Of a stretch of 64,000 bases of DNA, positions 8,009-15,143 are shown piece after piece. Both the position numbers and the translations under genes were made by a program. Numbering within the stretch: the stretch's first letter is position 1; each line of letters starts with the position of its first letter. This stretch comes from Paenibacillus rhizovicinus (lineage in GTDB: Bacteria > Bacillota > Bacilli > Paenibacillales > Paenibacillaceae), in contig NZ_CP048286.1 in assembly GCF_010365285.1 (NCBI RefSeq), positions 6,002,001 to 6,066,000 on the forward strand. Reading direction: 5' to 3'. The notes beneath the pieces are model-generated. The model had not been told where the DNA came from and made no database searches. It saw only the letters and a list, made by a program, of their open reading frames with translations.

Positions 8009-8164
8009 GCCTGCCCTCTTGCTATCGGCATGCATTTTGCGCTATAACATGGAGAATGGCATGTCGCAGGGAAGCATTTCCTAGCTTGCCGGCCATGCGG
8101 AAACAGGACAAGCTTCACCGGGGAAGAGCATTCAAGATTTCAAGATGGATGGAGAGGAACAAGC

Positions 8165-9280
8165 ATGACGCAAATTGGGGAAAACACAACCTTGCAAGTC
8201 AAAGCTAGACAAGCGCTGGACAACATCAAACCGTACACGCCCGGAAAACCGATCTGGGAGGTTCAACAGGAATACGGCTTGGACCGCGTCGTCAAGCTGG
8301 CATCGAACGAGAATTCGCTCGGCCCGTCGCCGAAGGCGCTGCAAGCGATTCAAGAGCGGCTGGGGGAGCTGCATCGCTATCCGGACGGCTTGTCGGCGAA
8401 GCTTACGCATGCGCTCGCTGAGGAGTTCGGTCTTGCAAGCGAGAATTTTCTCGTCACGAATGGCGGGGACGAGCTGATCGTACTGATCTCGCAAGCTTTC
8501 CTGGAGCAGGGAGATGAGATCATCGTGCCTGATCCGACGTTCAGCGAGTACGCGTTCGGCGCGAACCTGATGGCGAGTACAATCGTGAAAGTGCCGCTGG
8601 CGGAAGGCTTCCAATACGCGGCCGACGATCTGCTGGCTGCCGTAACGGAGAAGACGAAGATCGTTTACCTGTGCTCGCCGAACAACCCGACCGGCACGTA
8701 TTTACCGGAAGCCGAGCTGCGAAAGTTCCTCGACCGTCTGCCCGAGCGCGTGCTTGTCGTAATCGATGTGGCGTACAGGCATTACGTGACGGCTGAAGAC
8801 TATTGCGACGGCCTCGAATTCATTCGGGAAGGGTATCCGGTCATCGCGCTGCACACGTTTTCCAAGATATACGGGCTTGCCGGCATCCGCGTCGGCTTCG
8901 GCGTCGCTCCGTTGGCAGTCGTCAACACGCTCCTGAAAGTGAAGGAGCCGTTCAACGTCAACGCGCTCGCAGAAGCGGCGGCAACGGCGGCACTGCATGA
9001 TCATGCGCATATTGATGCATCGCGCCGGATGAACGAAGAGGGCCGCGAGCAGTTGTACCAAGGCTTCCGCAAACTGTCCATGTCTTATACGGAGAGCATG
9101 TCCAACTTCGTGCTGGTCGAGATCGGCGAGAAGGCCGAGCGCATTTACCAGCAGCTGCTGGAACGCGGCATTATTGTCCGCTACGCCAAGAGCTGGGGCT
9201 TCCCGAACCATTTCCGTATTTCGGTGGGGACGCGCGAGGAGAACGAGATTTTCCTGCGGGCACTGGAAGAACTGGTTTAG
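8165..9280 (+). CDS. hisC: Histidinol-phosphate aminotransferase
   Basis: A 371-residue fold type I PLP aminotransferase. Recognisable are SNENSLGPSPKA near the N-terminus, VTNGGDELI, CSPNNPTGTYLP, VVIDVAYRHY, and HTFSKIYGLAGIRVGFG, where the Lys forms the Schiff base with PLP, and a C-terminal Arg-containing FRISVGTREEN. HisC interconverts imidazole acetol phosphate and histidinol phosphate using glutamate; in Bacillus relatives it also serves aromatic amino acid synthesis. It stands alone rather than in a his operon, so it may be a second copy with a broader role. GAGAGGAAC precedes the ATG. Confidence 0.9.
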   Translation: MTQIGENTTLQVKARQALDNIKPYTPGKPIWEVQQEYGLDRVVKLASNENSLGPSPKALQAIQERLGELHRYPDGLSAKLTHALAEEFGLASENFLVTNGGDELIVLISQAFLEQGDEIIVPDPTFSEYAFGANLMASTIVKVPLAEGFQYAADDLLAAVTEKTKIVYLCSPNNPTGTYLPEAELRKFLDRLPERVLVVIDVAYRHYVTAEDYCDGLEFIREGYPVIALHTFSKIYGLAGIRVGFGVAPLAVVNTLLKVKEPFNVNALAEAAATAALHDHAHIDASRRMNEEGREQLYQGFRKLSMSYTESMSNFVLVEIGEKAERIYQQLLERGIIVRYAKSWGFPNHFRISVGTREENEIFLRALEELV

Positions 9281-9330
9281 TATCGAGACGGGTGAGCGTA
9301 CGAAGCGAGGGTGCTTGAGTATCCGTGGAT

Positions 9331-9578
9331 GTAATGTACTGGGTGCAGTACATGACTCGAATTAGCTGGATTTCCGTGAATGTAGTGTACTGGGTGCAGT
9401 ACATTGCTCGAATGGGTCGGATTTCTGCTAATGTAGTGTACTGGGTACAGTACATGACTCGAATTAGCTGGTTTTCAGCGAATGTAGTGTACTGGATACA
9501 GTAGATTACCCGAATTGGTCGGATCTCCGAGAATTGTTCGGATTTCCGCGAATATAGTGTACCGGGCACAACCTGATT
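9331..9578. repeat. 51-bp tandem hairpin array I
   Basis: Four clear copies and a decayed fifth of a unit whose core is TGTAC-N8-GTACA. Cores begin at 9335, 9386, 9437 and 9488, exactly 51 bases apart; the fifth begins at 9558 because unit 4 holds a 19-bp internal duplication. Spacers alternate: units 1 and 3 share CGAATTAGCTGG, units 2 and 4 share CGAAT-GGTCGG. The 9281-9758 gap holds no gene; it consists of this array plus the terminator at 9696. Confidence 0.9.
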
Positions 9579-9695
9579 CACACGAAAGCGTAACAGGTAA
9601 TCGTAACAAGTGACCGTCGCAAGTGTCGTGAGCGACAACGTGTCGAGCGCAATGTTAGCGTCACATGGAAACAAGAACGCATAGGTACGTACCAG

Positions 9696-9727
9696 GGCTG
9701 TCGAGCCGTTGTCTCGACAGCCTTTTT
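9696..9727 (+). terminator. Rho-independent terminator
   Basis: GGCTGTCGAG (9696-9705) and CTCGACAGCC (9713-9722) pair perfectly and TTTTT follows. Orientation fits transcripts coming from hisC and the repeat array. Confidence 0.85.
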
Positions 9728-9758
9728 CATGCTCGTCGACGATTCGGCAGGATCGCGC

Positions 9759-10487
9759 TTAGGCTTTTCGCACATCTGCGATAAGAAAATGCGGATTCGT
9801 CGATAGACGTTCGTAAAACTTCGAGAACCATTCGGCCGCCTCTGGAAGCTGCTTGAATGCCGCAACGGGCTGCGGCTCGATGATCTGCTCAATGATAAAA
9901 TGCGATGCCGTGACATTCACGATGTCCTGCAGCGAACGGTGAAAGAACGTGACCTCGACCGGTCCGGCCACCTTCTTGTTCCAGATTTCAGACAGTAATC
10001 GCTGCTTGAAATAGTCCGGCTTGTCCAAATGCCCCATGTCCATAAACGGGTGATGGACCGAAAAAACGAATTTGCCCCCCGGTTTCAACACGCGGCTAAA
10101 TTCACGGAAGACCGGCGTCCAATTCTCGATATAATGCAAAGTAAGCGAGCTTGCAATCCTATCGAAGCTGTCGTCGCCGAATGGCAGCGGTTCGCTCATA
10201 TCACAGGTGATCACGGTCGCTTGATCGCCGACGCGCCGCTTGCAAGCTGCCGTCATTTCCGGACTGATATCGATCGCCGTCACTTGTGCGCCTCGCCGGA
10301 TGTACTGCTCCGTATACCAGCCAGCCGCGCATCCGGCGTCAAGAACGGCCATCCCGTTCATGTCCTCCGGCATCAGCTTCAGCATTGCGGGCCGTTCGTA
10401 ATAGGCATTATGTCCGCTTTCCGTGTCGACATGCAGTTCGTAATCCAGGGCGAGTTTATCGTAGGCTTGAACGACTTTGTCTTTCAT
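9759..10487 (-). CDS. Class I SAM-dependent methyltransferase
   Basis: A 242-residue methyltransferase with motif I VLDAGCAAGWYTEQYIRRG, acidic VTAIDISPEM, a DSFDRIASSLTLHYIENW post-motif, and LKPGGKFVFSVHHP. This is the ubiquitous UbiE/Methyltransf_11-like fold. GGGAGGAAG lies correctly before the ATG. It stands alone and is divergent from the VOC fragment at 10709. The substrate cannot be inferred from sequence or neighbours. Confidence 0.85.
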   Translation of the reverse strand: MKDKVVQAYDKLALDYELHVDTESGHNAYYERPAMLKLMPEDMNGMAVLDAGCAAGWYTEQYIRRGAQVTAIDISPEMTAACKRRVGDQATVITCDMSEPLPFGDDSFDRIASSLTLHYIENWTPVFREFSRVLKPGGKFVFSVHHPFMDMGHLDKPDYFKQRLLSEIWNKKVAGPVEVTFFHRSLQDIVNVTASHFIIEQIIEPQPVAAFKQLPEAAEWFSKFYERLSTNPHFLIADVRKA

Positions 10488-10708
10488 TTCTTCTTCCTCC
10501 CGTTCATTTAAGCTTGCTACCAGTATGTATATTATATCAATGGCAATAGGGATCCGTTGGGAAAGTATAAATTAATGGCATCCGAGCTTGTCGACTTGGT
10601 GGATCAAGTTCAACAGCCCTAATTTAATGATCCGCGATAGGTTGAATGGGTAAAATATGGATGGACGTCGAATCCGGTTAGCAAGAACGAACCTAGGGAG
10701 GAACAAGG

Positions 10709-10963
10709 ATGCCAGGACAAATTTGGATTAATCTGCCCGTTCAAGATCTTAACAGGTCCATCGCATTTTTCAAAGAAGTCGGATTTTCGGTCAGTCACGG
10801 ACCCGGGAATGGCGAGGATAACGCGAGTCTGACGATCGGAGACAATAATGTGAATGTGATGCTTTTCCCGGCAGCCATGTTCGAAAAGTTTACCGGCACG
10901 CGCATTGCGGATACATCGAAAAGAATCGCTAGGAATCGCAAGCTGATTGCAACGGATAGATAA
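10709..10963 (+). pseudogene. Truncated VOC-family gene
   Basis: The first 70 residues (MPGQIWINLPVQDLNRS..FFKEVGFSV..MLFPAAMFEKFTGTRIADTSK) are the N-terminal half of a VOC protein like the complete one at 57685. After ADTSK the frame runs into sequence that is the antisense of the next gene's 3' end and stops at 84 residues, where relatives continue to about 135. The second beta-alpha-beta module is missing. AGGGAGGAAC is present before the ATG. I read it as a deletion product in which the VOC 3' half was lost and a converging gene abuts the break. Confidence 0.7.
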
Positions 10964-11469
10964 CCCGGATATCGCTCCTTGCGGTCAAGCTTTCGTGGAT
11001 GACGTGATTATGATCGGCACCTACAATGCAGAGTAGTCGTTGTCCGGGACGGGCGTCAATCGCGTGTTGGATGCGTTGAATCATGATCAGATGACGACAT
11101 ATCCAACTGCCGCTCGAACCATTGTTCCAGCTCGGCATTCAACTCCGTTTGGCGCGACGTACTATAGCGGATGAAAGGGTCGAAAGCTTGCCACACGTCC
11201 AGCTCCACCCAGTCTATGGGAACAAAATCAATGTGCCGCTCATCGCAAAGCGGAAAAATCAAATCCCAATATTCACTGGCAGGCTCGCCCCAGTAGCCAC
11301 GTTGACTAGGGTCCGCATTATACTTCTGCCAACTGTTCGGTAGCACTTCTCCGCATATGGCATCTGGTTGAAATTCCAAGATCAGCTCGCGTATCCTCTC
11401 CAAGCCGAAACGATAGCGCTGGCGCAATGATTCGTCATGAAGAACGCCTAAAATACCGACAGTGGTCAC
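10929..11469 (-). pseudogene. Frameshifted gene of unknown family
   Basis: A GTG start at 11469 after AAGGGG gives 137 residues (VGILGVLHDESLRQRYRFG.., ICGEVLP..) up to a stop at 11056. From about 11100 the protein-like sequence continues in another frame as MIQRIQHAIDARPGQRLLCIVGADHNHVIHES (given here as separate words: AIDARPGQ, LLCIVGADHN, IRVIYPL) to a stop at 10929. A single extra base near 11090-11105 explains both halves, and the joined product would be about 180 residues. Either the gene is inactivated or the assembly has an indel. The fold is not one I can name. Confidence 0.65.
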
Positions 11470-11566
11470 AAATAAAACCCCTTTATTTTAAAATTTGATA
11501 AATATCTAATTAGATGAGTATGAAAATGATGTTAGCTGATGAAGGTAAACCTGTCAATGAATATAT

Positions 11567-11608
11567 AAAAGCCGGAAACGCTCAACCAACGAGCGTTTCC
11601 GGCTTTTT
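11567..11608. terminator. Bidirectional terminator
   Basis: AAAAGCCGGAAACGCTC (11567-11583) and GAGCGTTTCCGGC (11591-11603) pair around CAACCAA, with A-run and T-run on the two sides. It lies between two minus-strand genes and serves the UPF0173 gene, which ends at 11639. Confidence 0.9.
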
Positions 11609-11638
11609 GCCCTGCGTATGCTGCCAAATGTCCGGCCT

Positions 11639-12343
11639 CTAGCGTCCAGCCACTTCGAACTCGTCTCCGGGCACCACGACTTTGCCTTTCAAGCCGCGTT
11701 CTTCCAACTTGCGCACGAATTGTTCCGCATCCTGCACGATGCCCGGGAATGTACTGTGGTGAATCGGCACGGTCAGCTTCGCGTTGTACCATTCTGCCGC
11801 TTGCAGCGCATCCTCCGGTCCCATCGTGTAATGGTCGCCGATCGGCAGGAAGACGACGTCGATCGGGTGGCGTTCGCCGATCATCTTCATGTCGCTGTAC
11901 AGCGACGTGTCGCCGGCGTGCAGAATGGTCAAACCTTCGGCGAATACGAGGAAGCCGGCAGGCATGCCCGCGTACAGAATTTGTTTCGTTTCTTCAATGA
12001 CGATGCCGGAGCTGTGAAACGCTTGGACCATCTTCGCTTTGGCGAAGCCAAGATCGAACGTGCCGCCCATGTTCATGCCGACGGCGTTCTTCACGCCTTG
12101 CCAGGACATGTACGTTGCAAGCTCGACGTTAGCTACAACCGGTGCGTCGTTGTTGGCGATGGAGAGCGGCGCCGCGTCCAGGATGTGGTCCATATGGGCA
12201 TGTGTCAGCAGGATAGCATCGGTTTTGATGTCCTCCGGTTTGATTTTGGCTACGGGATTGCCGCTCAAGAATGGATCGATGACGAGCGATTTGCCGCCTG
12301 TTTGGATTTGAATGCAGGCATGGCCATGGTAATTGATTTTCAC
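11639..12343 (-). CDS. UPF0173 metal-dependent hydrolase (beta-lactamase fold)
   Basis: A 234-residue metallo-beta-lactamase-fold protein of the UPF0173 (YtkL-like) family. Features: MKINYHGHACIQIQ at the start, the zinc motif THAHMDH (about residue 47), LHAGDTSLY, LPIGDHYTMGPEDA and PIHHSTFPGI. The precise reaction of this conserved family is not established. The start is GTG with AAAGGAG upstream. The gene has its own terminator. Length matches the family. Confidence 0.9.
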   Translation of the reverse strand: MKINYHGHACIQIQTGGKSLVIDPFLSGNPVAKIKPEDIKTDAILLTHAHMDHILDAAPLSIANNDAPVVANVELATYMSWQGVKNAVGMNMGGTFDLGFAKAKMVQAFHSSGIVIEETKQILYAGMPAGFLVFAEGLTILHAGDTSLYSDMKMIGERHPIDVVFLPIGDHYTMGPEDALQAAEWYNAKLTVPIHHSTFPGIVQDAEQFVRKLEERGLKGKVVVPGDEFEVAGR

Positions 12344-12454
12344 AGTGATCGTGCTCCTTTATACGTGATGGTCAGCTATGTACAAAATGTCCGCCATCTT
12401 CAATAGTGACATAAACGGGTGGTCGATTTCAAATTTGGTTGATTGCGGAGGATG

Positions 12455-12488
12455 AAAAAGGATGACCGGAGTCGAGCTCCGGCCATCC
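12455..12488 (-). terminator. Terminator of the sigma/anti-sigma operon
   Basis: On the minus strand GGATGGCCGGAG and CTCCGGTCATCC form a 12-bp stem followed by TTTTT. It lies just after the anti-sigma gene. Confidence 0.9.
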
Positions 12489-12513
12489 TTGCGGCTGCGT
12501 AATGCGATTGCGC

Positions 12514-13320
12514 TTAGGAGACGGAGCCGTACATTCGCGTACCGCGCGGCTGGCTCCCGTGTTCATCCGGCTCGAGCGTGATGCCGATCGCATCGAAGTC
12601 GAGCTTCTTGCCCTGAATCGGCATGGCTAGCAGCCCGATGCCCCTGCTGTTGCTGCCGACTCTAAACGTGCCTGCGCTGCTTCGCTTGCCATCCTTGATA
12701 AGCCATACCTGATAGGCTTCTTCGCCAAGCGTCGGGGGAGCGCCGAATAAGTACACGACGAATTGCTTGCTCTGGCCGTTGTCGACGATGCATGCCACCC
12801 CGGACGATTCGGCTGTCTCGGGGGCTTGCGACTTCAACGAGACCAGCTGCTTGATGTTGGACGCGGGAACGGACAGCGCCTGCTCCACGGGAAGCGGATC
12901 TGCGGCGTGTTCGCTGCGCAGCTGCGCGTTCCAGATCGAGAGCAGCACGATCGCGGATGCCGCGGCCGCGAACAGCGCGAGCATGGGTTTCATTCCGCGC
13001 GGAAGCCGGCTGCGTCTCGACTTGCCGGCGCTGAACGGACGCAGGAGGCGATTGCTCTGGGTCTTGCCGCCGTCCGCCGATTCCGCATCCGCTGCGCGTA
13101 CGGCTTTCATGACCTGCTGTTTCAGGTCCTTAGGAGGTTCCATCATTTCCATATTGGCCGGAAGCGCCTCCCAAACGATATGCAAATCTTCAAGCTCCTG
13201 CCGGCAGCTGTCGCAGGTCGGAAGATGCAGCTCGAAAACTCGCTTTTCTTCTTCGCTGCACAAGCCGGCTATATAGCTTAGGCAGTCATCGCAAATGGGC
13301 AGTCGTCCTCGTTCCGTCAT
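12514..13320 (-). CDS. RskA-like anti-sigma factor
   Basis: A 268-residue single-pass membrane anti-sigma factor. The N-terminal cytoplasmic zinc-binding domain contains HLPTCDSC (H-x3-C-x2-C), preceded by ICDDCLSYIAG. A basic stretch and one membrane segment (about residues 112-130) lead to an extracellular RskA-type domain (VVYLFGAPPTLGEEAYQVWLIKDG.., ending near ITLEPDEHGSQPRGT). Such proteins hold an ECF sigma factor at the membrane until an outside signal releases it. Its start overlaps the stop of the sigma gene by four bases, so translation is coupled. Confidence 0.9.
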   Translation of the reverse strand: MTERGRLPICDDCLSYIAGLCSEEEKRVFELHLPTCDSCRQELEDLHIVWEALPANMEMMEPPKDLKQQVMKAVRAADAESADGGKTQSNRLLRPFSAGKSRRSRLPRGMKPMLALFAAAASAIVLLSIWNAQLRSEHAADPLPVEQALSVPASNIKQLVSLKSQAPETAESSGVACIVDNGQSKQFVVYLFGAPPTLGEEAYQVWLIKDGKRSSAGTFRVGSNSRGIGLLAMPIQGKKLDFDAIGITLEPDEHGSQPRGTRMYGSVS

Positions 13321-13892
13321 CCCGTTCCTACTCCTTCCGCGGACAGATGTCTTCGCAATATTTTCAACGTTTGATGCAGTCTGTTCTTGACGGTGCCCAG
13401 CGGCTGGTTATAGAGCGCCGCCAGCTCGCTCAGCGTGTAGCCCTGCCAATAAAAGTGCTCCAGCAGCGTTATCTGCTGTTTGCTTAAATGCCGGTATGCG
13501 GTGCGGATCTGCTCTCTCACGAATTGATGCTCCGCCTGCTCCTCCGGCGACAGGCTTTGTCCGTCGGGGATGCGCTCGAGGTCTTCCCGCAAGTAATGAA
13601 GAACGCCTTTGTTTTCCCTGCGGCGTTTACGCTGCGCGTCCGCCGTAATGTTGCGCACGATCGTGAGCAGCCAATTGATGAATTTGCCCTTACCGGGGTC
13701 GTATTCGGCTTCGGTCGTCCACAGCCGCAGAAACACGGCCTGCACGATATCTTTGGCCGCGGCTTCTTCCTTCAGCGACTTCCAGGCAAAGGAATACACG
13801 AGTCCCGCATGCCGGTCGTACAGGGCGGACAAAGCGGCATGCTGCTTGCCTTTGATGAGAAGCATCAACTCGTAATCGGACAGATTTTGCAT
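13317..13892 (-). CDS. ECF RNA polymerase sigma factor
   Basis: A 191-residue ECF sigma factor. Region 2 is ALYDRHAGLVYSFAWKSLKEEAAAKDIVQAVFLRLW, and region 4 is AYRHLSKQQITLLEHFYWQGYTLSELAALY with GTVKNRLH as recognition helix. The ATG at 13892 follows GGAGG; the longer open frame upstream has no signal. It pairs with the anti-sigma gene it overlaps, and lies 173 bases behind the cupredoxin lipoprotein gene on the same strand. That order suggests that the sigma factor controls, or senses through, the exported redox proteins. The architecture resembles the SigK/RskA type. Confidence 0.92.
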   Translation of the reverse strand: MQNLSDYELMLLIKGKQHAALSALYDRHAGLVYSFAWKSLKEEAAAKDIVQAVFLRLWTTEAEYDPGKGKFINWLLTIVRNITADAQRKRRRENKGVLHYLREDLERIPDGQSLSPEEQAEHQFVREQIRTAYRHLSKQQITLLEHFYWQGYTLSELAALYNQPLGTVKNRLHQTLKILRRHLSAEGVGTG

Positions 13893-13937
13893 GCAAGGCA
13901 GCCTCCAAGACTGGCATGTGATATGGACTTTATTGTA

Positions 13938-13985
13938 ACGGTAAACGGTGAAACGGTAAACGGAGAAACGGAGAAACGGAGGGAC
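13938..13985. repeat. Short tandem repeat upstream of the sigma gene
   Basis: A run of 7-8-base units, GTAAACG / GTGAAACG / GAGAAACG, lies 50-95 bases upstream of the sigma gene start. On the minus strand it reads as repeated CCGTTT. It may change promoter spacing or simply be slippage-prone sequence. Confidence 0.7.
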
Positions 13986-14065
13986 GAATAATGAAAGAAA
14001 CAGCAATACGTCAAGAGTAAGGGCGGACATCAGCCGACGGAGCCTGCGACCGTTAGCCGTCCCGT

Positions 14066-15121
14066 CTATTTGACGACGTTGATGACGCCGATCATCGCCG
14101 GATGCGGCGTGCAATTGTAGCTGAAGGTTCCCGCATCGTTGAAAATAACCGTCTTGGAGGCGTCCTTGGCCAGCAGCTTCGTGTCGAAGACGTTATCGGC
14201 CGAAGTGGCCGAATGTTTCACTTCATCGCGATTGATGAACGTCACGCTATCCCCGGCTTTGATATCCAGTTTGTCAGGCGAGAAGGCAAAGTCCTTGATT
14301 TCCACGGTGTAGGTTTGGGGCTTCGCCGCCGGCGCGGGATCGGATTTGCCCGCGCTCGTGCCCGTGCCGGGCTGCGGTTTGTCGTCGGAGCCGGCTTTGC
14401 CGGTAGAAGCGCCATTGTCGTCCGCGCCGCCCTTGTCGGAAGCGGAAGGATGATCGTCGGAGCCGGCTTTGCCGGAAGAGCCGCCTTTGTCGTCCGTCCC
14501 GTTCTTATCCGAAGCGGATGGATGGTCATCGGTCCTGCCCTTGCCCGGGGAGGCAGCCTTAACGCTGCTGCCGCCTTTGTAATCGGTGCCGCTCTTGTCG
14601 GAAGCGGAAGGGTGATCGTCGGAGCCGGCTTTGCCGGAAGAGCCGCCTTTGTCGTCCGTCCCGTTCTTATCCGAAGCGGAAGGATGGTCATCGGTACTGC
14701 TCTTGCCCGGGGAGGCAGCCTTAACGCCGTCGCCTTTGTCATCGGAGCCGGCTTTGTCCGTAGAGGTGCCCGTTTCATCCGTTCCGGTATTATTCGAAAG
14801 AACTGCCGTGTCTCCTGTACCGCCTTTGTTATCCGTTGCGCTATTATTCGAAGCGGAAGGAGCCGGATCGGCCGTGGAAGCTCCGTCGTTACCTGCCGCG
14901 TCATTGGAACCTTCGTCATTGGAAGTCCCGACGTTAGAAACATTCGTTTGGTCGTTGGCTGCCGTCGTTTGCGCATCGCCGCCCGCGTTGCCGCTATAGG
15001 CGCCGCCGCTGCCGGAATTACTGCCGCATGCCGATAGCACTAAGCAGCATGCGAGCAGCAGCAGGCCGATGCCGATCAGCTTCGAACGACGGCTTAAGGC
15101 TCTGCGTTGTTGAATGTTCAT
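14066..15121 (-). CDS. Cupredoxin lipoprotein with repetitive linker
   Basis: A 351-residue exported lipoprotein. An N-terminal basic stretch, a hydrophobic segment and the lipobox LSAC direct it to the membrane surface. Residues 40-255 are a Ser/Asp/Gly/Lys-rich linker made of SGKAGSDDHPSASDK-like repeats. The C-terminal 90 residues are a plastocyanin-like cupredoxin: VEIKDFAFSPDKLDIKAGDSVTF, then ligands in EVKHSAT and YNCTPHPAM (His, Cys, His, Met), a complete type 1 copper site. The linker DNA holds a 162-bp direct repeat (from 14461 and 14623), so its length probably varies. It is 22 bases behind the other cupredoxin gene. Likely role: extracellular electron transfer or copper handling. 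Confidence 0.88.
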   Translation of the reverse strand: MNIQQRRALSRRSKLIGIGLLLLACCLVLSACGSNSGSGGAYSGNAGGDAQTTAANDQTNVSNVGTSNDEGSNDAAGNDGASTADPAPSASNNSATDNKGGTGDTAVLSNNTGTDETGTSTDKAGSDDKGDGVKAASPGKSSTDDHPSASDKNGTDDKGGSSGKAGSDDHPSASDKSGTDYKGGSSVKAASPGKGRTDDHPSASDKNGTDDKGGSSGKAGSDDHPSASDKGGADDNGASTGKAGSDDKPQPGTGTSAGKSDPAPAAKPQTYTVEIKDFAFSPDKLDIKAGDSVTFINRDEVKHSATSADNVFDTKLLAKDASKTVIFNDAGTFSYNCTPHPAMIGVINVVK

Positions 15122-15143
15122 CGCGCTTCAACCTCCCATGCCG

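Noticed and set aside
7936-8208. 90-codon frame upstream of hisC
   Set aside because: It runs through a terminator hairpin and into hisC out of frame; composition is not protein-like.
9331-9578. Array I as a CRISPR array
   Set aside because: The repeat-plus-spacer look is misleading: the spacers repeat in an A-B-A-B order instead of being unique, and no cas genes are present.
11618-12406. 262-codon plus-strand frame opposite the UPF0173 gene
   Set aside because: No ribosome site or protein-like pattern; the minus strand has the zinc motif THAHMDH.
14102-15037. 311-codon plus-strand frame opposite the cupredoxin lipoprotein
   Set aside because: Arg/Ala/Gly-rich antisense of the repetitive linker; the minus-strand product has a lipobox and copper ligands.
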